Source: Edolisoma coerulescens (taxonomy: Eukaryota; Chordata; Aves; Passeriformes; Campephagidae). From it: a DNA stretch of 64,000 nucleotides. Below are positions 13,761-27,164 of the stretch, in pieces. The stretch spans positions 896,389 to 960,388 of the forward strand of contig VWZW01005525.1 in NCBI GenBank assembly GCA_013397115.1. Direction: 5' to 3'. Under the pieces are notes generated by a model. The model ran no database searches. It saw only the letters and a list, made by a program, of their open reading frames with translations, and was not told the origin of the DNA. Made by a program: the position numbers and the translations under genes. Each line of letters begins with the position of its first letter. The stretch's first letter is position 1.

Positions 13761-16700
13761 GACAAGGAGCAAAGGAATTTTCATTTGCTTCCAGTGAGTA
13801 ATAATCCCATCTCACATCCACTATGAGTGTCACTGCCATGAGCAGGACTTTTTCTTAGGAAATGAAAATGTGAAGTACCGGCACCAGGAAAGTTTGCCAT
13901 GCTCTCCTCGGGCTCCTCTTGAGTGTGGGAAGACAATAGGTATGGAGGAACTGATGAGCAAGTACAGCAGTAGCTAGTCTGAATTACTAACAAACAGCTT
14001 TGATATGTCTTATTTGTAGATACACAGTGATTGAAAATAAGTCAGAACCGAATTATTCTTCTTTTCCCACTTTATAAACATTTGGAAACACATATATCCA
14101 AGAAAACCAATTTTGGTTAATATATATTTGATATTAAAACATTGCACTAGACGTTCTGCTGACAAAATGGACACTTTAGGAGTCCTTATCATTGCTTTAC
14201 TATAGATAATCTTATTTTATGATAACGCTCAAAGCGGCTCAGCAGACACAAGTTTTAATTATTCATCTTGGAATCAACTGTGATTTCTCATTCACTTAAG
14301 TATGTGCCAACATCTGTAAAGATCAAACCCTGCAACTGATATATATTTTAATATATCGATATATATTTTAATAACTAAACTACAGAAGAACATCTATTGC
14401 AGAACGGTTTTGCTAGAATTCAAAAAGTTACCCTTCTTTTAAAGTCTAGCTGCACAAGGAGTTATAACTTTCTCTTTGTTTGCATTTTTAATAAAATTCC
14501 TGAAAAGTCCTTTACTTCAGAGATAAACCTAATGCTTCTTCAAAAATGTCAGCACTTTTGCTGTTCAAGTTATCATGCTTAACTCTAGACATTGTGCAAC
14601 CACACTGCCATTATAGAGCTGAAAAAACCTTAACTCCTATTTCACTGTTGAAATTTACTATTTCTGTAGCTTTGAATTTGTTTTCAATTTACTTGCTTAA
14701 GGAAATGAAGTTATCTAATTGCTGATATCTATTAGCTAATTTTTCTTGAGGCATTGGGGCATTCATTAATTTGCCTCAGGTTTGATAATTACTCTCAAAT
14801 ATATTGAATTGAGCAGATTTTCATGCAAATAAACATAGAAAGAGAGCATATGTTTTAGCATAGATCAGATGAGCTACCTTTGCCCCAGAAGAAAGACAGA
14901 ATCCCGAACCTTCTCTGGCCCTTAAACAGTTGATACTTGATGACACTTCAGTAACAGGAAAAACAACAGCCCAGACATCTTTTTAGACACCAGAGATTAC
15001 AGCCATGGGTCAAGTACAGGAACTGTGTTCTCACAGTCCTGTTCCTCCTAAGTAAAATACTAGAGGCAATTCTTATTTTCCAGCTGTTTGCTGTCAGCCC
15101 AGAGCCAAGGGTAGAACATTTTGCCCAACTACATTGGATTTCCAGGCTTCTCCTTCAATGCAGGGCCATAGCATTCCTCTGGCTGGTTAATTAAATTGTA
15201 CAATGACTATATACAACTTTATTACTCTGCTTGATCATAAAATAACACAAATCAGACCAGGAAACTAATAATTGCATATCTTCAAGTATTAAAGGATGAT
15301 TTCTAACCTAAATATCAAGACTTCAGTATAATACATTTGAAGAACAGAAAAGAAGAATGCAGGGCAGCATCAGTGCTATAAGAACAACAACAAAAACAAA
15401 ATAAGGAAAATTAGCATTTGGAATATTCTAAACATACACACACACTTTAAAAAACCAGTAGGTTTATGAGGCTCTGAGCCTCAGAACTTTGTATCCCAAG
15501 GACCATTTGAACAAAATTCTTTGCTGAGTTCATTAAAAGAGACACTGAAGATAATTTATTCCCATTTCATCAATTACTATGTGATTTTGAATCAATGTGG
15601 CATTTAAGATCCCTGTTGATGTTGACTTGCATTAACTTTTGCTAGGAGATTTTCATGTCATATATATCTATAACTTCTCCAACTGCCTTTGGCATTCTCT
15701 GTTCTCAGATTTATTTTTTCTTCTAGTTTAATAGAAAGATTATATTATATCTTTTGAGTTAGAACAACTCCCCATGCCCTGCTGAGGAAAATGAAAAATG
15801 ATTTGAGGATTACCACACACTTCTCACGTGGTCTTTTTGCAATTTAAAACTTTTTAGCCCCCAGAATAATGTAGATAACAGTTTTTTCTGTAAAATAAGG
15901 TCTAGTCTTGCACAGATTAGAATTTTACTTCTGACTTCAATAGGAACATGAGAAAACCTTTTTCATGACCCACATTGCAGATATGTTAAGGTATGATAGG
16001 TTTCTCAGCCTCTTGTGAAGTTTTTAGGACATGGATATTTAGGCTTAGGCCTGGAAACCTGGTTCAATATTCCGTATTTATTTCATTCTCTTGCCAATTA
16101 ACTCTGTAATCTGCAATTCCAAAGTCAAAATCACAGGCACTGGGACACATGACCTCCACCCACTACACAAGACTCGGCCTGAGGAGGGCCAGAACATCGG
16201 GATACCCATTTCTTTATAGGGATCTGAGATTTTTGCCACTGTCGTGTTTCTCCAGCCCTGCCTGGACTACATCCTCCTGCTTACTGCAAACTACAGGAGG
16301 TGTTCAGTGCTGGGTAGGTTGCTTGTGTCCTCGGAAGGACGGCTGAGGCAGCCACTAGAAAATTCACATCACTAACTTCACCCACATACTTCCAATTTCC
16401 CCCTTGTAATATTCCCAGAAAAGGCCACTTAGCTTATATTGAGTGCCTAGTTACTCAGAGCAAAAATTCTTCTTTTACTGTAAATTTTTCCTCCCAATAT
16501 GACAGCCTTACAAAGAGGTATTTCCAATCAAAAATTAGCATTGTCATCACGTACTTAGAATGAGCTTGTAGAAATTTTAATTTCACCAACTTATGGTGTA
16601 AATACTTATGGGTTAGCATTTCTACATAATGATGTTCATACACAGTATAATCACAAGGCAGACAGAAGTGAATATTACATTTTAATTGGATAAATTTAAG

Positions 16701-19700
16701 ACATCTTAATTTAAGTGGCATGTAAGACACTGTTATCTCTTGCTATTATTCTCCTTGCATAATTTTACAGTTAAACCCTGACAAATGCCTGTTAGAAATA
16801 CTTTCTCCATGTTTGCACCTAAATTTAAAAGAAAAACTGGCAATTTTTAAAATTTTTTTTTCAGTTTATAAGTAGCTGGTAAGCTTTAACAAATAGCACT
16901 GCTACTACTGAAGCCCACATGCAGTACAAGTAGGAGTTAGATTGTGAGGCAGTGCACAGCCAACTACAGAAAGATTTTGTCTTAATTTCTTCAGTAAGCC
17001 TTGAAAACTGTTAAGAGTATGTTAATAGCAGAAACTCTCTTGTGTAAAAAATGTAGTGTTTAAAATTCCAGGAAGAAGCAAAATAAATTCTTTCTTTTTA
17101 CAAACAAAATAGATTTGTTTGTCTTTTTTACAACATCTCTCTAAGCTTTGTTTCTCTAATGTCATGTAATATATTGATACAGAGAATAGCGGAACAAACT
17201 AACCATAAACAGATGTAGCCATGTGGTACATGTTCACAGCACAGCACAATTCCATTTGGGCTGGAAAAATCGTCTTTTCTATCAAAGCAGAGTTTTAATA
17301 TTACGTCATCAATTATTTTAGTCTTGCTCAGATCACACAGCAGGTAGGGCTTAAGAAGCAAAACTGTGATATACTGAAGCTGAAAGAATTAATCTGTTGC
17401 AGAATTGATGATGAAAAGATGATTGTTAAATTCATGAACACTGGTGGCATCTTCAGGCAAACTGAACATGGACAGCAGAAAGTGGCACTTTTCTAAGAAC
17501 CACTTCTTTCATGAGGAAATACGGGAAAGGTCCAGTCACCACACCAGCTTCTCTTTGAGGAAAACAAGTCAGCCTTCTCCCAGCATTTCAGGTTTATGTC
17601 TAGCACTACACAAGAGCAACTCAAATTTGTTCGGCTGGGCAGTTAGAGGGAGCTTGGTGCCTCACAGCTTTTCCTGGTCCTGCTTGGAACTGGGGCTTGC
17701 TAACTATACCCAGTGTATTTTTCTTACCCCATGTAATACCCACATGTGATACTCTCACAACACATTGTCAATGTCTGTACAGCTCCCTGTGGCAATGGGC
17801 ATTGTCCAAACTGCTTCTTGGTGTCTCAGTAGCTCACTTCTGGAAGGCTTTTCTATATTGATAGCTGAACATAGTGAAAAGTAAGCATTTCAGGTGAGTA
17901 AAAAAAGCAAACCCAAATCCCATCAAACCAAGTTTTTTTAAAACAGCAGGAGACATCCCAGCTGTGGGCTTACACATTTCCACTGTCCTACTGAAAATAA
18001 ACCGGAAAATTGTACATGCTGCAGGACTAGCACAAGCCTGCCTGTTCTTGACAGTTAATCCACCTGGCCTTTCAGACATTGACAGCATCATGCAAAGAAA
18101 ATCAATTACCCGAGATAATCAAATCCACTGTCTTCATCTCAGCTCCCTCGTTCATTTCATCTAACTCTTGAGTATTGACACAATTCCAGGCATAATGGGA
18201 ACAAAAGTGCTTCATTAAAGGCAGCACCTGGACATATTCAATAGTGTAGCAAGAGCTAACAAAGCTCTGACAAATGCAGCCGTGCTGTTATGGATAAACT
18301 AACAAGTGGTACGACCAAAAATATGTGCTTCTCAAAACACCCTCTAAAGAAACGGTGGTTTCAGGTGAAGGTGCCTTGCTCCCAGGGAGGTTTCATCCCG
18401 AAGTGCTTTGTCAGCACAGGGGAAGATAAAGGTGAGCAGTGCCTTGAGCACAGTCTGAGCTGAAGATGTTCAGGTTAAAGGTGCACCTGGCTGCTGTAAC
18501 AGCGATTCTCGAGGTAAACAGAGCCAGAGTGCTCAGACTGAGGTAGGGGAGGAGACCCCAGTTTCAACAAGAATATGCTTTGATTGTGCCATGAGTAATC
18601 CTATAAGACATCAGATGAACATTAAAATAATTAATTAAGCTTCAGTTACTTCAGTGATAAAAGCAGCAAGTAGTGAAATAAGAAAGGAAGTTCACTTGAC
18701 AAGTAAAGGCTTATCAAGAGGTGAAAAAATTTCAGTCCAAGATGGGTCTAAAACAAAATAAAAACATGAAATACTTCATATAAATTGATTAAGTTTTATG
18801 TGTGACTCCTGATACAGGTAATGTTTAAAGGTTTTGTTGTGTGACTGGGCAACAAGATGCAAAAAGGAAAGGCATGAACCTTAAATTTGAGCCATTTTAT
18901 GTGCTCATTATTTTCCACTCAAATAATCTGTAAGAGCAGCAGAGTATGTAGCCCCCAGGTCACTGAGTATTATTATAACAATTTAAAATGCAACTATTCA
19001 TTCAGTATAAGAATGCAGGCTTTCATAGACAAACAATTCTATTAGAAAGTAGACCTTGTATTAGAATGCTAATTGATTCATCCTCTACTTCACACATAAT
19101 TTATAGTAATCAGAAAGCTTTATTTCCTAAAGAATTCTAAAGGTGGAACACATTTTGTGGCGTTAATATAATTCTTTCCATTACATCCTCTGGGACACAG
19201 ATTAATGAAATAGAATTATTATGTAATTTCAAATCAATACTCTACTATTAGTGGATTTTGAAAGTCCTAAACAGTAGTGTTACCTGTTACCTCATTAAAA
19301 TGGGAAAATTTAAATCAATACAATAGATCAGCGGGTGTTTTCTCACTCTTCCTTTGCATTTTGCTTAGATATAAATTGTATTATTGGTCTAATTTTCAGG
19401 TCCTAACTCAATACTGCATTTATTCAGTACTCATTTGGTCAGTGTTCCAAGCATTTTCAATATTTTAATATGTCCAAAATAATATCCAGTAAGTGTCAAT
19501 GCCATCAAGTTACAAATGGGGACATTTTGAATTATGATGCACCTCATTTTATGTATCAATATAATACTTAAGTGGTAGTGCTAATTTTGGCTTATTTATA
19601 AGGGTTATGTGTTATTGGACAAGCAATTCAAGCATCAAAGAAATCTCATACCCAGACTGCTGATCGGAATTTAACATACCTCCAGGAATCCCTGGAATAC

Positions 19701-19916
19701 CAAAAGCTCAATGTGTTTTCTATTATTCTTGGCATTACAGCTGCTGAAAGCCATTACAGATTCCAATGTGGCTTAATCAGTGCTGTGAATGTTACAACCA
19801 CCCTCTGAGGTTACAAACTGTAAGGAAAATCTACTAAAAAACCCCAACTTACCAAACACGGGCTCCGATACAGATGCAGAGGACTAAGTGCACAGAGGAG
19901 TTAAATGATTTCTTAC

Positions 19917-20263
19917 TGTGGGCATCTAGATGTTTGTGTTCAAGGAGTCTTTTCTGCAAGCAGTTCTCTAAAACAATTTCATTTCTCTTTACCAGCCTGA
20001 GGATGGAGTCAGCTGATTTTCCCAGCTGATGAATGGCTCTATTCAAAGACTCAAGCTTTGGGTTAATAATTGAGCCGTCCCCTTCTGGGAGTAGCTTAAG
20101 GACAGGAGGTGGGTTTGGTGCCTCAGAGGTCCCACTGCTGCAGGGAGCACAAAGGGGACAAGGGCTTCCAGGAGCTGACTCTTGAGGAGACGGGGCAGGT
20201 TTGTGCATGGGGACAGACTCACAGCAGCCAGTTGCTCCTGAACTAGAACACCCCTTGATGAGG
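19917..20263 (-). CDS. Candidate internal coding exon of an unrecognised minus-strand gene
   Basis: On the minus strand a pyrimidine-leaning tract ending GGCTGTTGCAG precedes an open frame of about 115 codons. The frame ends at a strong donor, CACA|GTAAGA. The exon would be 347 bases and begins by completing a codon. The first half of the translation is rich in Ser, Pro and Cys. The second half is charged and helix-like, with leucines and isoleucines at heptad-like spacing (segments SIINPKLESLNRAIHQL and SADSILRLVKRNEIVLE), so a short coiled coil is likely. I do not recognise the protein. The only CpG-rich segment of the window lies about 2.4 kb upstream in the direction of transcription and could be its promoter. 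No further exon could be placed with confidence. The open frame continues upstream of the acceptor to a GTG at 20310, so a longer or different exon is possible. Confidence 0.45.
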
Positions 20264-21405
20264 CTGCAACAGCCCCAGCAGAAAATTAATAAACGGAGAA
20301 CCACAGGCACTCTGAAGGACCAGTATGAGCTTTACAACAAACCAGCCTAAGTTTTAGTTTTATGTTAATAGGTTTTGCTGACAGTCTTAATGTTACAGTC
20401 CACAGCAATTAATTTTGAGTGTTGTCATTTACTTGCTTGTCTCCAGCAGCCACAGCCCAGGTGCTGCTTCAGGTGATCTGAAATCACAGTGACCACTGCT
20501 GCTCAGGGCTCTGGTACGAAGAATGTGCCCTGTCCCAGACTTTCAAATGCATCACAGCTGCCTTAGAGCCTTGAGACGCAGACAGGTGCTGAAAAATAAT
20601 ATTTTAAGGAGGGAATTTAGGGCTCTTCAGTTGGGCACTGTGAACTGAAATAGGCAACAGCACATTGATGCTTTGAGTTTTCAAACAGAATATTTTCATT
20701 CTGTTTAAATTATGACCTGCAATTAGTAGGAGCGTGAAATAGGTTTTTAAGAAGTAGATAGAAAGAGATCCCTAGAAATCTGAGGATTCCTGATATTGTG
20801 CATTAGATAAACCTGTGCTTGGAGTTCTACTGGGAATAACAATCAGCACTGTTTCTATGCCAGTTGCTTACAGAGTTGCCTTCACAGCTGTTTTCTCAGT
20901 TCTAATGCTACGAAAGGCCACATGAGACCCAACTTGCTGATTCTCCCACTTACAGCTGTTCTGCAATAGAAACAGCCACGGATTTTTTTTCCACTGCGTT
21001 TCAAGCTTCTTTCTGCTTGACCGACAAATGAAAGATAAACACTACATACTTTATGCAGATAGACAGACTGTTCAAATGAGATATGGGGGGAACGATCCCA
21101 GAGCAGGCACACTCAGCACATATTCTTGACTTATAATTGGATCAACGTTCAACATGTGCAGGAAAGAATGGTTTTTACATTTCTTTAATTTCCCCTGCCT
21201 ACAGATGCAGTACCAAATGAGAGCTTTAGCAATAACAATAGAAAGGCAAACAACAGTAGAGAAATCTGCTCTGTTTTTTGCCATGTAGAGATGTGTTTTT
21301 CTGCTCCTAGTCTGAGCCTCAGACCTTCCCATGTTCTGTAGCCTGGGGGGAGCTTCCTGTGTAGTCACAGCAGGTGCATGATGTCAAAATAGCCTCTTAG
21401 GACAA
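20264..21405. other. Non-coding stretch between candidate exon and CR1 element
   Basis: No exon, RNA or repeat was recognised. If the minus-strand gene is real, this is part of its first intron. Confidence 0.4.
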
Positions 21406-21409
21406 CATG

Positions 21410-21702
21410 TCTGTAGCTAGCTTTAAGATAAAGTTGAGAAAAAGGACAAGAGGTAAAGGTTTTAAACTAAAAGGACGTAGATTCAGACTAGATAAAGAAG
21501 ACATTTTTATGGCAGTGGTAAAACACTGGCACAGGTTGCCCAGTGGTGGTGGATGCCCCACCCCTGGAATTGTTCAAGAACAGGCTGGATGGGGCTCTGA
21601 GCAATCTGATATAGCAGATGTCCCTGTCCAGGGCAGGAGGGTTGGACGATGATGACCTTTAAAGGTCTTTCCCAACCAAAGTAGTTCTATAATTCTGTGA
21701 AA
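21410..21702 (+). mobile_element. CR1 LINE 3' end (5'-truncated, sense orientation)
   Basis: This matches the 3' part of avian chicken-repeat-1 LINEs as I know them. It has the GGACAAGAGGTAA-like segment, the CACTGGCACAGGTTGCCCAG segment, the CAGGCTGGATGGGGCTCTGAG segment, then GGGTTGGACGATGATGACCT and a terminal ATTCTGTGA-type motif at about 21692-21700. The 5' truncation is normal for CR1. The copy contains only the end of the reverse-transcriptase region and the 3' UTR, so it is not autonomous. Its close match suggests a fairly recent insertion compared with the other LINE remnants in the window. The 81-codon open frame at 21407-21652 belongs to it. Confidence 0.88.
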
Positions 21703-22600
21703 AAGCACACAATATATGCTTACTTCCGACATGAACTGAGACTAGCATATTCTAGGAAGAAAAACCTGAGGGGTTTCACCTCTAGAAGATACAGGATTGA
21801 GACCTCTCAGCCTTTGTCTTCCTAAAAAGTTATCAACTCTTTAATCCCAAAAAACAGCACCAGGAGTTGAAACTGAAATAGTCAAAATCATCTTCTTTCC
21901 CCTCCTTCACACCTTGCACCAGTACCACCATATTTACTATTGGTGACAGCATCAGGAAGGGTTTGGTGTGTTCCTCTGGATGCCCCCCATCCACAATATT
22001 CTAGCCACAGGAAATGATTTCTGGCATCAGATCTTCAATTCTGTCTGAAGCTGTTTTTCCTAATGCAACCTTTGTTGGTAATCACATTCCCTAGGTGGTT
22101 TCCTTTATCTTAAGTTCTGTGGAATGGTGTTTCCCCAGAGAACGTGGTACTTTCGTCTCTCCGAAAACCGCCAACAGCTCCTGAAGTGGTAGGTCAGACA
22201 GGAAAGCAACATCTGCAAAACTAACACTTTTCACTTCTGGAAAGACTTGAACAATGTTACCTAAAGACACCCAGAACATTTCCACATCAAATAGAGAAAA
22301 AGGGTGGAAGTTTCTACCCGGGGTAGCTGGGATGTGACAATTGCAAGAAGAAAAAAGCCGAGGCAATCAGCAGGAAGTTTCACGCAAGCTCTGTTACGGA
22401 GGCATAGCAAAAAAAGAAGCCATGGGAAGTGTTGCCCCGACTTTTATCTGTCAGGGACCCCTCGCCACTTCTCTGTCTAGCATCCTTTCCCGCGAACACG
22501 CTTGAAACTGAAAAGGGGTGTAAGCGAGATTAAGCAAAAGAGGAGTGGCAAGGAAGGGGCAACGCTTAGAGGCTCCTATGGGGGTTTGAGCGAGTAACAA
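21703..22600. other. Non-coding stretch upstream of the CpG-rich segment
   Basis: No gene recognised. CpG frequency rises towards 22.4-22.6 kb, consistent with the shore of a CpG island. Confidence 0.4.
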
Positions 22601-22609
22601 CAGGGGACA

Positions 22610-22915
22610 GTTCTCTCCCTGTGCCGCCCCCGCCCGGCCGTGGGCGGGCTCGAACCCGCGGCGCGGCGGGCGCAGAGCTCGGCCGGCCGCCCGGCTGCTC
22701 GGAGCTNNNNNNNNNNNNNNNNNNNNNNNNNNNNNNNNNNNNNNNNNNNNNNNNNNNNNNNNNNNNNNNNNNNNNNNNNNNNNNNNNNNNNNNNNNNNNN
22801 NNNNNNNNNNNNNNNNNNNNNNNNNNNNNNNNNNNNNNNNNNNNNNNNNNNNNNNNNNNNNNNNNNNNNNNNNNNNNNNNNNNNNNNNNNNNNNNNNNNN
22901 NNNCCCCCCGCTCTG
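22610..22915. promoter_or_regulatory. CpG island, likely promoter, interrupted by an assembly gap
   Basis: From 22621 to 22706 the sequence is very GC-rich and dense in CpG, with several GC-box-like GGGCGG motifs (for example GGGCGGGCT at 22642). The next 197 bases are N. The sequence after the gap begins CCCCCCG and falls back to AT-rich. GC-rich promoters are often lost in short-read assemblies of birds, which fits the gap. The likely client is the minus-strand gene with the candidate exon at 20.2 kb. The receptor gene, whose first exon was not located, is another possibility, and the island could be bidirectional. No start codon can be assigned because the core is missing. Confidence 0.65.
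22707..22903. other. Assembly gap (197 N)
   Basis: Run of N inside the CpG-rich segment. Open frames crossing it are artefacts of unknown bases. The true length may differ from 197. Confidence 1.
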
Positions 22916-22919
22916 TTGT

Positions 22920-25900
22920 CTTTGTCTTTTTTTTTTTTTTTTAATCTTAGTATTTCCTCTCTGAGGTGTCATTATTCTGCTGGATTAAAATAACTCAGAA
23001 TAACTCAAATTTCAGTTAATAAGTCGAAGCGAAGAAGTGAGTGTCTCCCCCCAAAGGCTGCAAAACCTTGCTTTTAAAAGCAGTGAGTGGCACATGGAGA
23101 AACTTCTCCCAAGAAAGATAATGTAAGAGCCAGCTCCCATTTTTCCCTCCGATTCCCCATCAAATCTGCATCTCACCTCAAATGAATACATAGATGAACA
23201 ATGTGCTAGTACTTAAAACGGTGTACAAAATTTAAAGTAGATCACATTGATTAAACCTGTTGTTGAGCACTGAGTGATGAAGAAAGGGAACATTTGAATT
23301 TAATGAAGGCAATTCTAATTAGCTGTTATAGAATAAAGCTAAAGCAGTTTGGGCTGAAGGAAAAGGAAGATCCTGCAACAGGCACACACTTACAGATTTA
23401 AGTAATCTTCCCAGCTGGTAACTGTGGAAAAAATCAGAAATACATATTTTATTGGAAAAATGCCTCTTGCTTTCAAAGCCCCTCGTGTGATTTCCCTCAG
23501 ACCAAATTCCTGATGACTTTGAGCTGAGCCCCACATCGCGGTTGGAATAACTCCTCTGACTTCAGCCTTAGCAGGTACGAAAGCTTGCAGCTGAGCTCAG
23601 GACACTCAATTTGGACAACATTCACATTTCTGAATGGTTGTACAATTAAATGCATTTTATCCTGTGATTATTATTTGCTAAAACATGTAATTCTACTGAG
23701 TAATTTTAAGTATATTGATTTGTACCGGTTAATTTCAAATACAAAAGCTTTGCAGATTTAAAAAAAAAACCTTTAAAAGAAAACTGATTTTCTCCCAGTC
23801 TTCATCCTGTTGCACTGCTCAGATTGGGTAGTTTGTAAATCTCCTGGTTATGGGACACTTAACAATTCATCGAGGAACTTGAGTCTTAAGACCTTGGACC
23901 CAAACCGAGAAGCAGATATTTGGTGACAAAGAAAAATAAAGTTTTCTCTGAAGGTTTCAGATGTGCATAACAATAATCAAACCCAGAAAAGTCTATGGTT
24001 CAAATTCATAATTTGGATGGAAAAAAAGGGGCATCTCTGGGGTATATTCCCTTCTTTCTTCCGCTTTGCCCCCAAACTAACAAGAATTTGCAACTGGAAA
24101 CAAAATGAATTGCACACCAAGGGGCTGTTCTCTGTCGTAAACCTCAAAGGCACATTACACAATATTCAATGAGGAGAGAAGATGGATATGTCTGACCCTA
24201 ATCTGCTACTGCAGGGCTTTTATTTTTCCCTCACAGCCTCAAACGTGTGTTCAGTGACAGAGTGAGCGTACCCTCATTCTCCCAGACCAGAGGCTGTATG
24301 GAGGGAGGCTGCAGGAACATCAGCTGGGTCCTGGATAGTTTCTACAACGTGAGAATGCTGAGCGAACCTCACAGTCTTCAGGGTCTGTGTGGGAAGAATC
24401 TCCTCCAGGTTAAGGGCTAGAAGATTCTAGATCTTCTGACTTTCATGAGGAACAGTAATTTAAAGTGGTACAACAAAGGCAGGATTTCATTTGTCTTTTC
24501 AAATCAACTTGTTCTTTCCTTAATCTGAAGCAGCCTATCCTGCCCAGCTTTCTGGATTTTCAATTATTTATCTTGATCAGATCTCATCTGATAGTGCCCA
24601 AACAAAACTGTCTCCATTTTGCTGTAGGTGACAAAACCACATTATCCTGGTCCTTGTAAACAGTGAAGGTATCAGTGCTGCAGGAGCTCTGTATCTGCCT
24701 TCAGTCCACACTTGTGGGTGCCCTTTGGAAATCTGGTGGCCTGAAATGCTCACCCACGCAGCTGTCAGGTCTCAGATGGTTGATGGGAGACCACCCAAGC
24801 CATCAGTGTTTGCCACACGACAGCTGGGTGCACCTTCCTCCACAGTCAAAACCTTTGCGGAGGTGCCTTCGAGGTTTCATTCATCTGCAGCCTCTGAAGG
24901 TTACCTGCCTCTGTGACCCACCTCAAACACATTCATTCTTTAAATTGCACAAAAACTGAGCCTCTCTGCCTTATTGAAGCCATGTGGGTAGGCTGTGGGT
25001 TGTGACTGTAAAACTGGTGTGGCAGAAGGTAATCCCCACTTGTCTGTGGGATTGGATGTGGGAGGACCTTGGAGTGTTGACAAACACCTTAAAAAGCCAG
25101 TAGAGGTCTCAGATTTAAGACCTGTATTTTGGTACAAGAGGACTCAAACATTTGCAGACTTATGTAGAGGTTCTGCCCATATAGCAGAACTGAGATGTAC
25201 AGAGCAAAAGATGTTAAAAAGTCTGTATGCACATAAACCCAACCATTAATAACCCCATAAACCTCTGATTTGTTTGGGTAATTACAAATGGCAGTAATCA
25301 TCAACCATGACTCAAACACCACTAACATGCCAGACTTCTGAGTGTCAGCTATCTAAATTCATCTTTAGGAACAAGGTGGAGATAAGTTACTTAATCCTCT
25401 GCCTTTTTAAACTAGAAAATAGCCTGTAGGGCACATTTTCTGTAGATTTCCCAGTAGATGTAAGCAGAGCTTTTAATGAGCACTACATTAAAGCAGTCAC
25501 ATGAACACATTAATTTCTTAAAACCTATTCTGCGAATGTTTATTACTACATCCATTTCTGTACATGATTGAAACCTTTTAGTTCAGTGTTGTGCTGGTTG
25601 GAAGCAGGACATCTGGCTCTTGCTCCATGAAGGTAACTTGTGGAATTGTATTGTCATCCTAAGCACGCAGTTGTTGTACATCTGAAATTAATTTTCCAGA
25701 AAAACAGTATAATGCTAACAGCATCTCTGCCAGTTATTTCCCAGCTAATCCACAATATGTACTGTATTTAAAATGCACTGAATGAAAACAACAGATAAAC
25801 ATATAAAATAATCCTTTCATAGGTTATGTAACTTACTCTAAGGCTTTGATGTTCATGAAATTGATAATACAGGGAACTTGGTGAGAAATACAGACCTCAG

Positions 25901-27160
25901 TCCAGGGCACCAAGTGTCTCTCCTATACTTAATTATGTAAGTATTAGCAGCATAATGCTAGTTCCTACTCCTTTGGTGGCTAGAAGAGCTGATACTAAAA
26001 ATAATTTAAAAGGCTGCAACAGTAGATTTGTTTGACTTCAATTCCCACCTTCCGGTGTATTTTGAGGACAGTGATTTTACATGTTAACTTGTACATTATT
26101 TGGGACATTGAAGTAAGTCACTGAGTTGTTGCTGATACAGTCTGAAATCACACATGCTATGCTCCTTTTCTTTTTTTAAATAAATGCATTTGTCATACTG
26201 ATTTATTTGGGATAATTTTAAAGACTCCCATGTAATGCCTACACCTATATAAACAATTTCTAATTATGAAGTTTCAATTACAACTCATTTTCCTATACCA
26301 GAGAAGCAGTTTTCATTTTTGGTGAATCTTAAATTCAGTCTACTTATTTAACAATATGACCTTCTGTTGTTGAAAAATATCTTTGAGAACAACATCTCAG
26401 ACTACAGAACCTGAGAAGGTGTTTTCAGACTGGAGCAACTTCCCAAGTGTTTCATTGAGAAAATGACACTTCTCTTACCTGGCACACGTGACAACTGTAT
26501 TGATCAGAAGATGATCACATAACTGGAATCCAGTGTTTCACTTTGAACTGTTGCCAGATGGAGCAGCAGTAGAGACCTGACAGCCATTCAGTTGCTGACA
26601 TGACACTGTCATAACAGATGCCCGCTGTGCTGCCTTGTTGCAGAGAAAACATGACAAGACAGATACTTTCTATGGACCAAATAAATCTAATTTTGATTAC
26701 TTGCCCAAGGAGCCTTGCATGGTTTATGCCCGTGCTAGGCAAGATCAGACGTGCCTAGGGTTTAGAAACAAGCTAGCTGGTATGCCAAAAGCCAGTTGTC
26801 AGCCAAATAAGAGGGTGCCCCTTATAATAGGATGCAGACACATGCATTTGTCCACTTTCATCAGTCAATTCCCCAGTTAGACCTGGAGTTTGCTGCTACT
26901 GGGTTTTATTCCTTCTTTCTAATTCACCCCATTAAAAAAACCCCTCTTGATACTTTTCACTCAAGCTGCACTCTCTGCAGTATTAATCCTAACATGAAAA
27001 AAAATTTGAACGTGTGAAAATTTTGCATTTCTTTCAGGGAGTCTTAGGAAGTATTATGAAACGACACCTATTACAGACAGGCATCCAGATTAACCCAAAG
27101 ACAGATACTATGGCACTTTATTCCCCAAAGTGCTTTGTTAGTGACTGCTGTCAATCTGTT
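22920..27160. other. Non-coding stretch, no gene recognised
   Basis: A T run lies at about 22927-22942. No exon with family resemblance, RNA gene or recognisable repeat was seen between here and the LTR fragment at 27.2 kb. Confidence 0.4.
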
Positions 27161-27164
27161 GTAT

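Larger units (their letters stand above)
2480..19900. other. Long region without a confident gene
   Basis: The region is AT-rich with many short chance open frames. Features seen are a weak minus-strand exon candidate near 3.2 kb, an 18-bp perfect palindrome at 7002-7019, a TATAAAAG motif near 8175, T runs at about 8938-8948 and 13507-13524, and GC-richer pockets at 11.0-11.3 kb and 13.56-13.76 kb. None shows a conserved domain or a paired set of splice sites that I recognise. The region may include introns or distal exons of the minus-strand gene suggested at 19.9-22.7 kb. Confidence 0.4.

Noticed and set aside
13566..13993. Two minus-strand frames, one with a hydrophobic start
   Set aside because: No splice context, conserved motif or poly(A) site that would make a gene; possibly a GC-rich relic.
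22640..22665. tRNA B-box-like GGTTCGAGCCC on the minus strand in the CpG island
   Set aside because: No A box and no acceptor stem at the right distance; the hairpin is explained by GC-rich composition.
22451..22993. Open frames of 107-173 codons crossing the gap
   Set aside because: They are open only because the N bases contain no stops.
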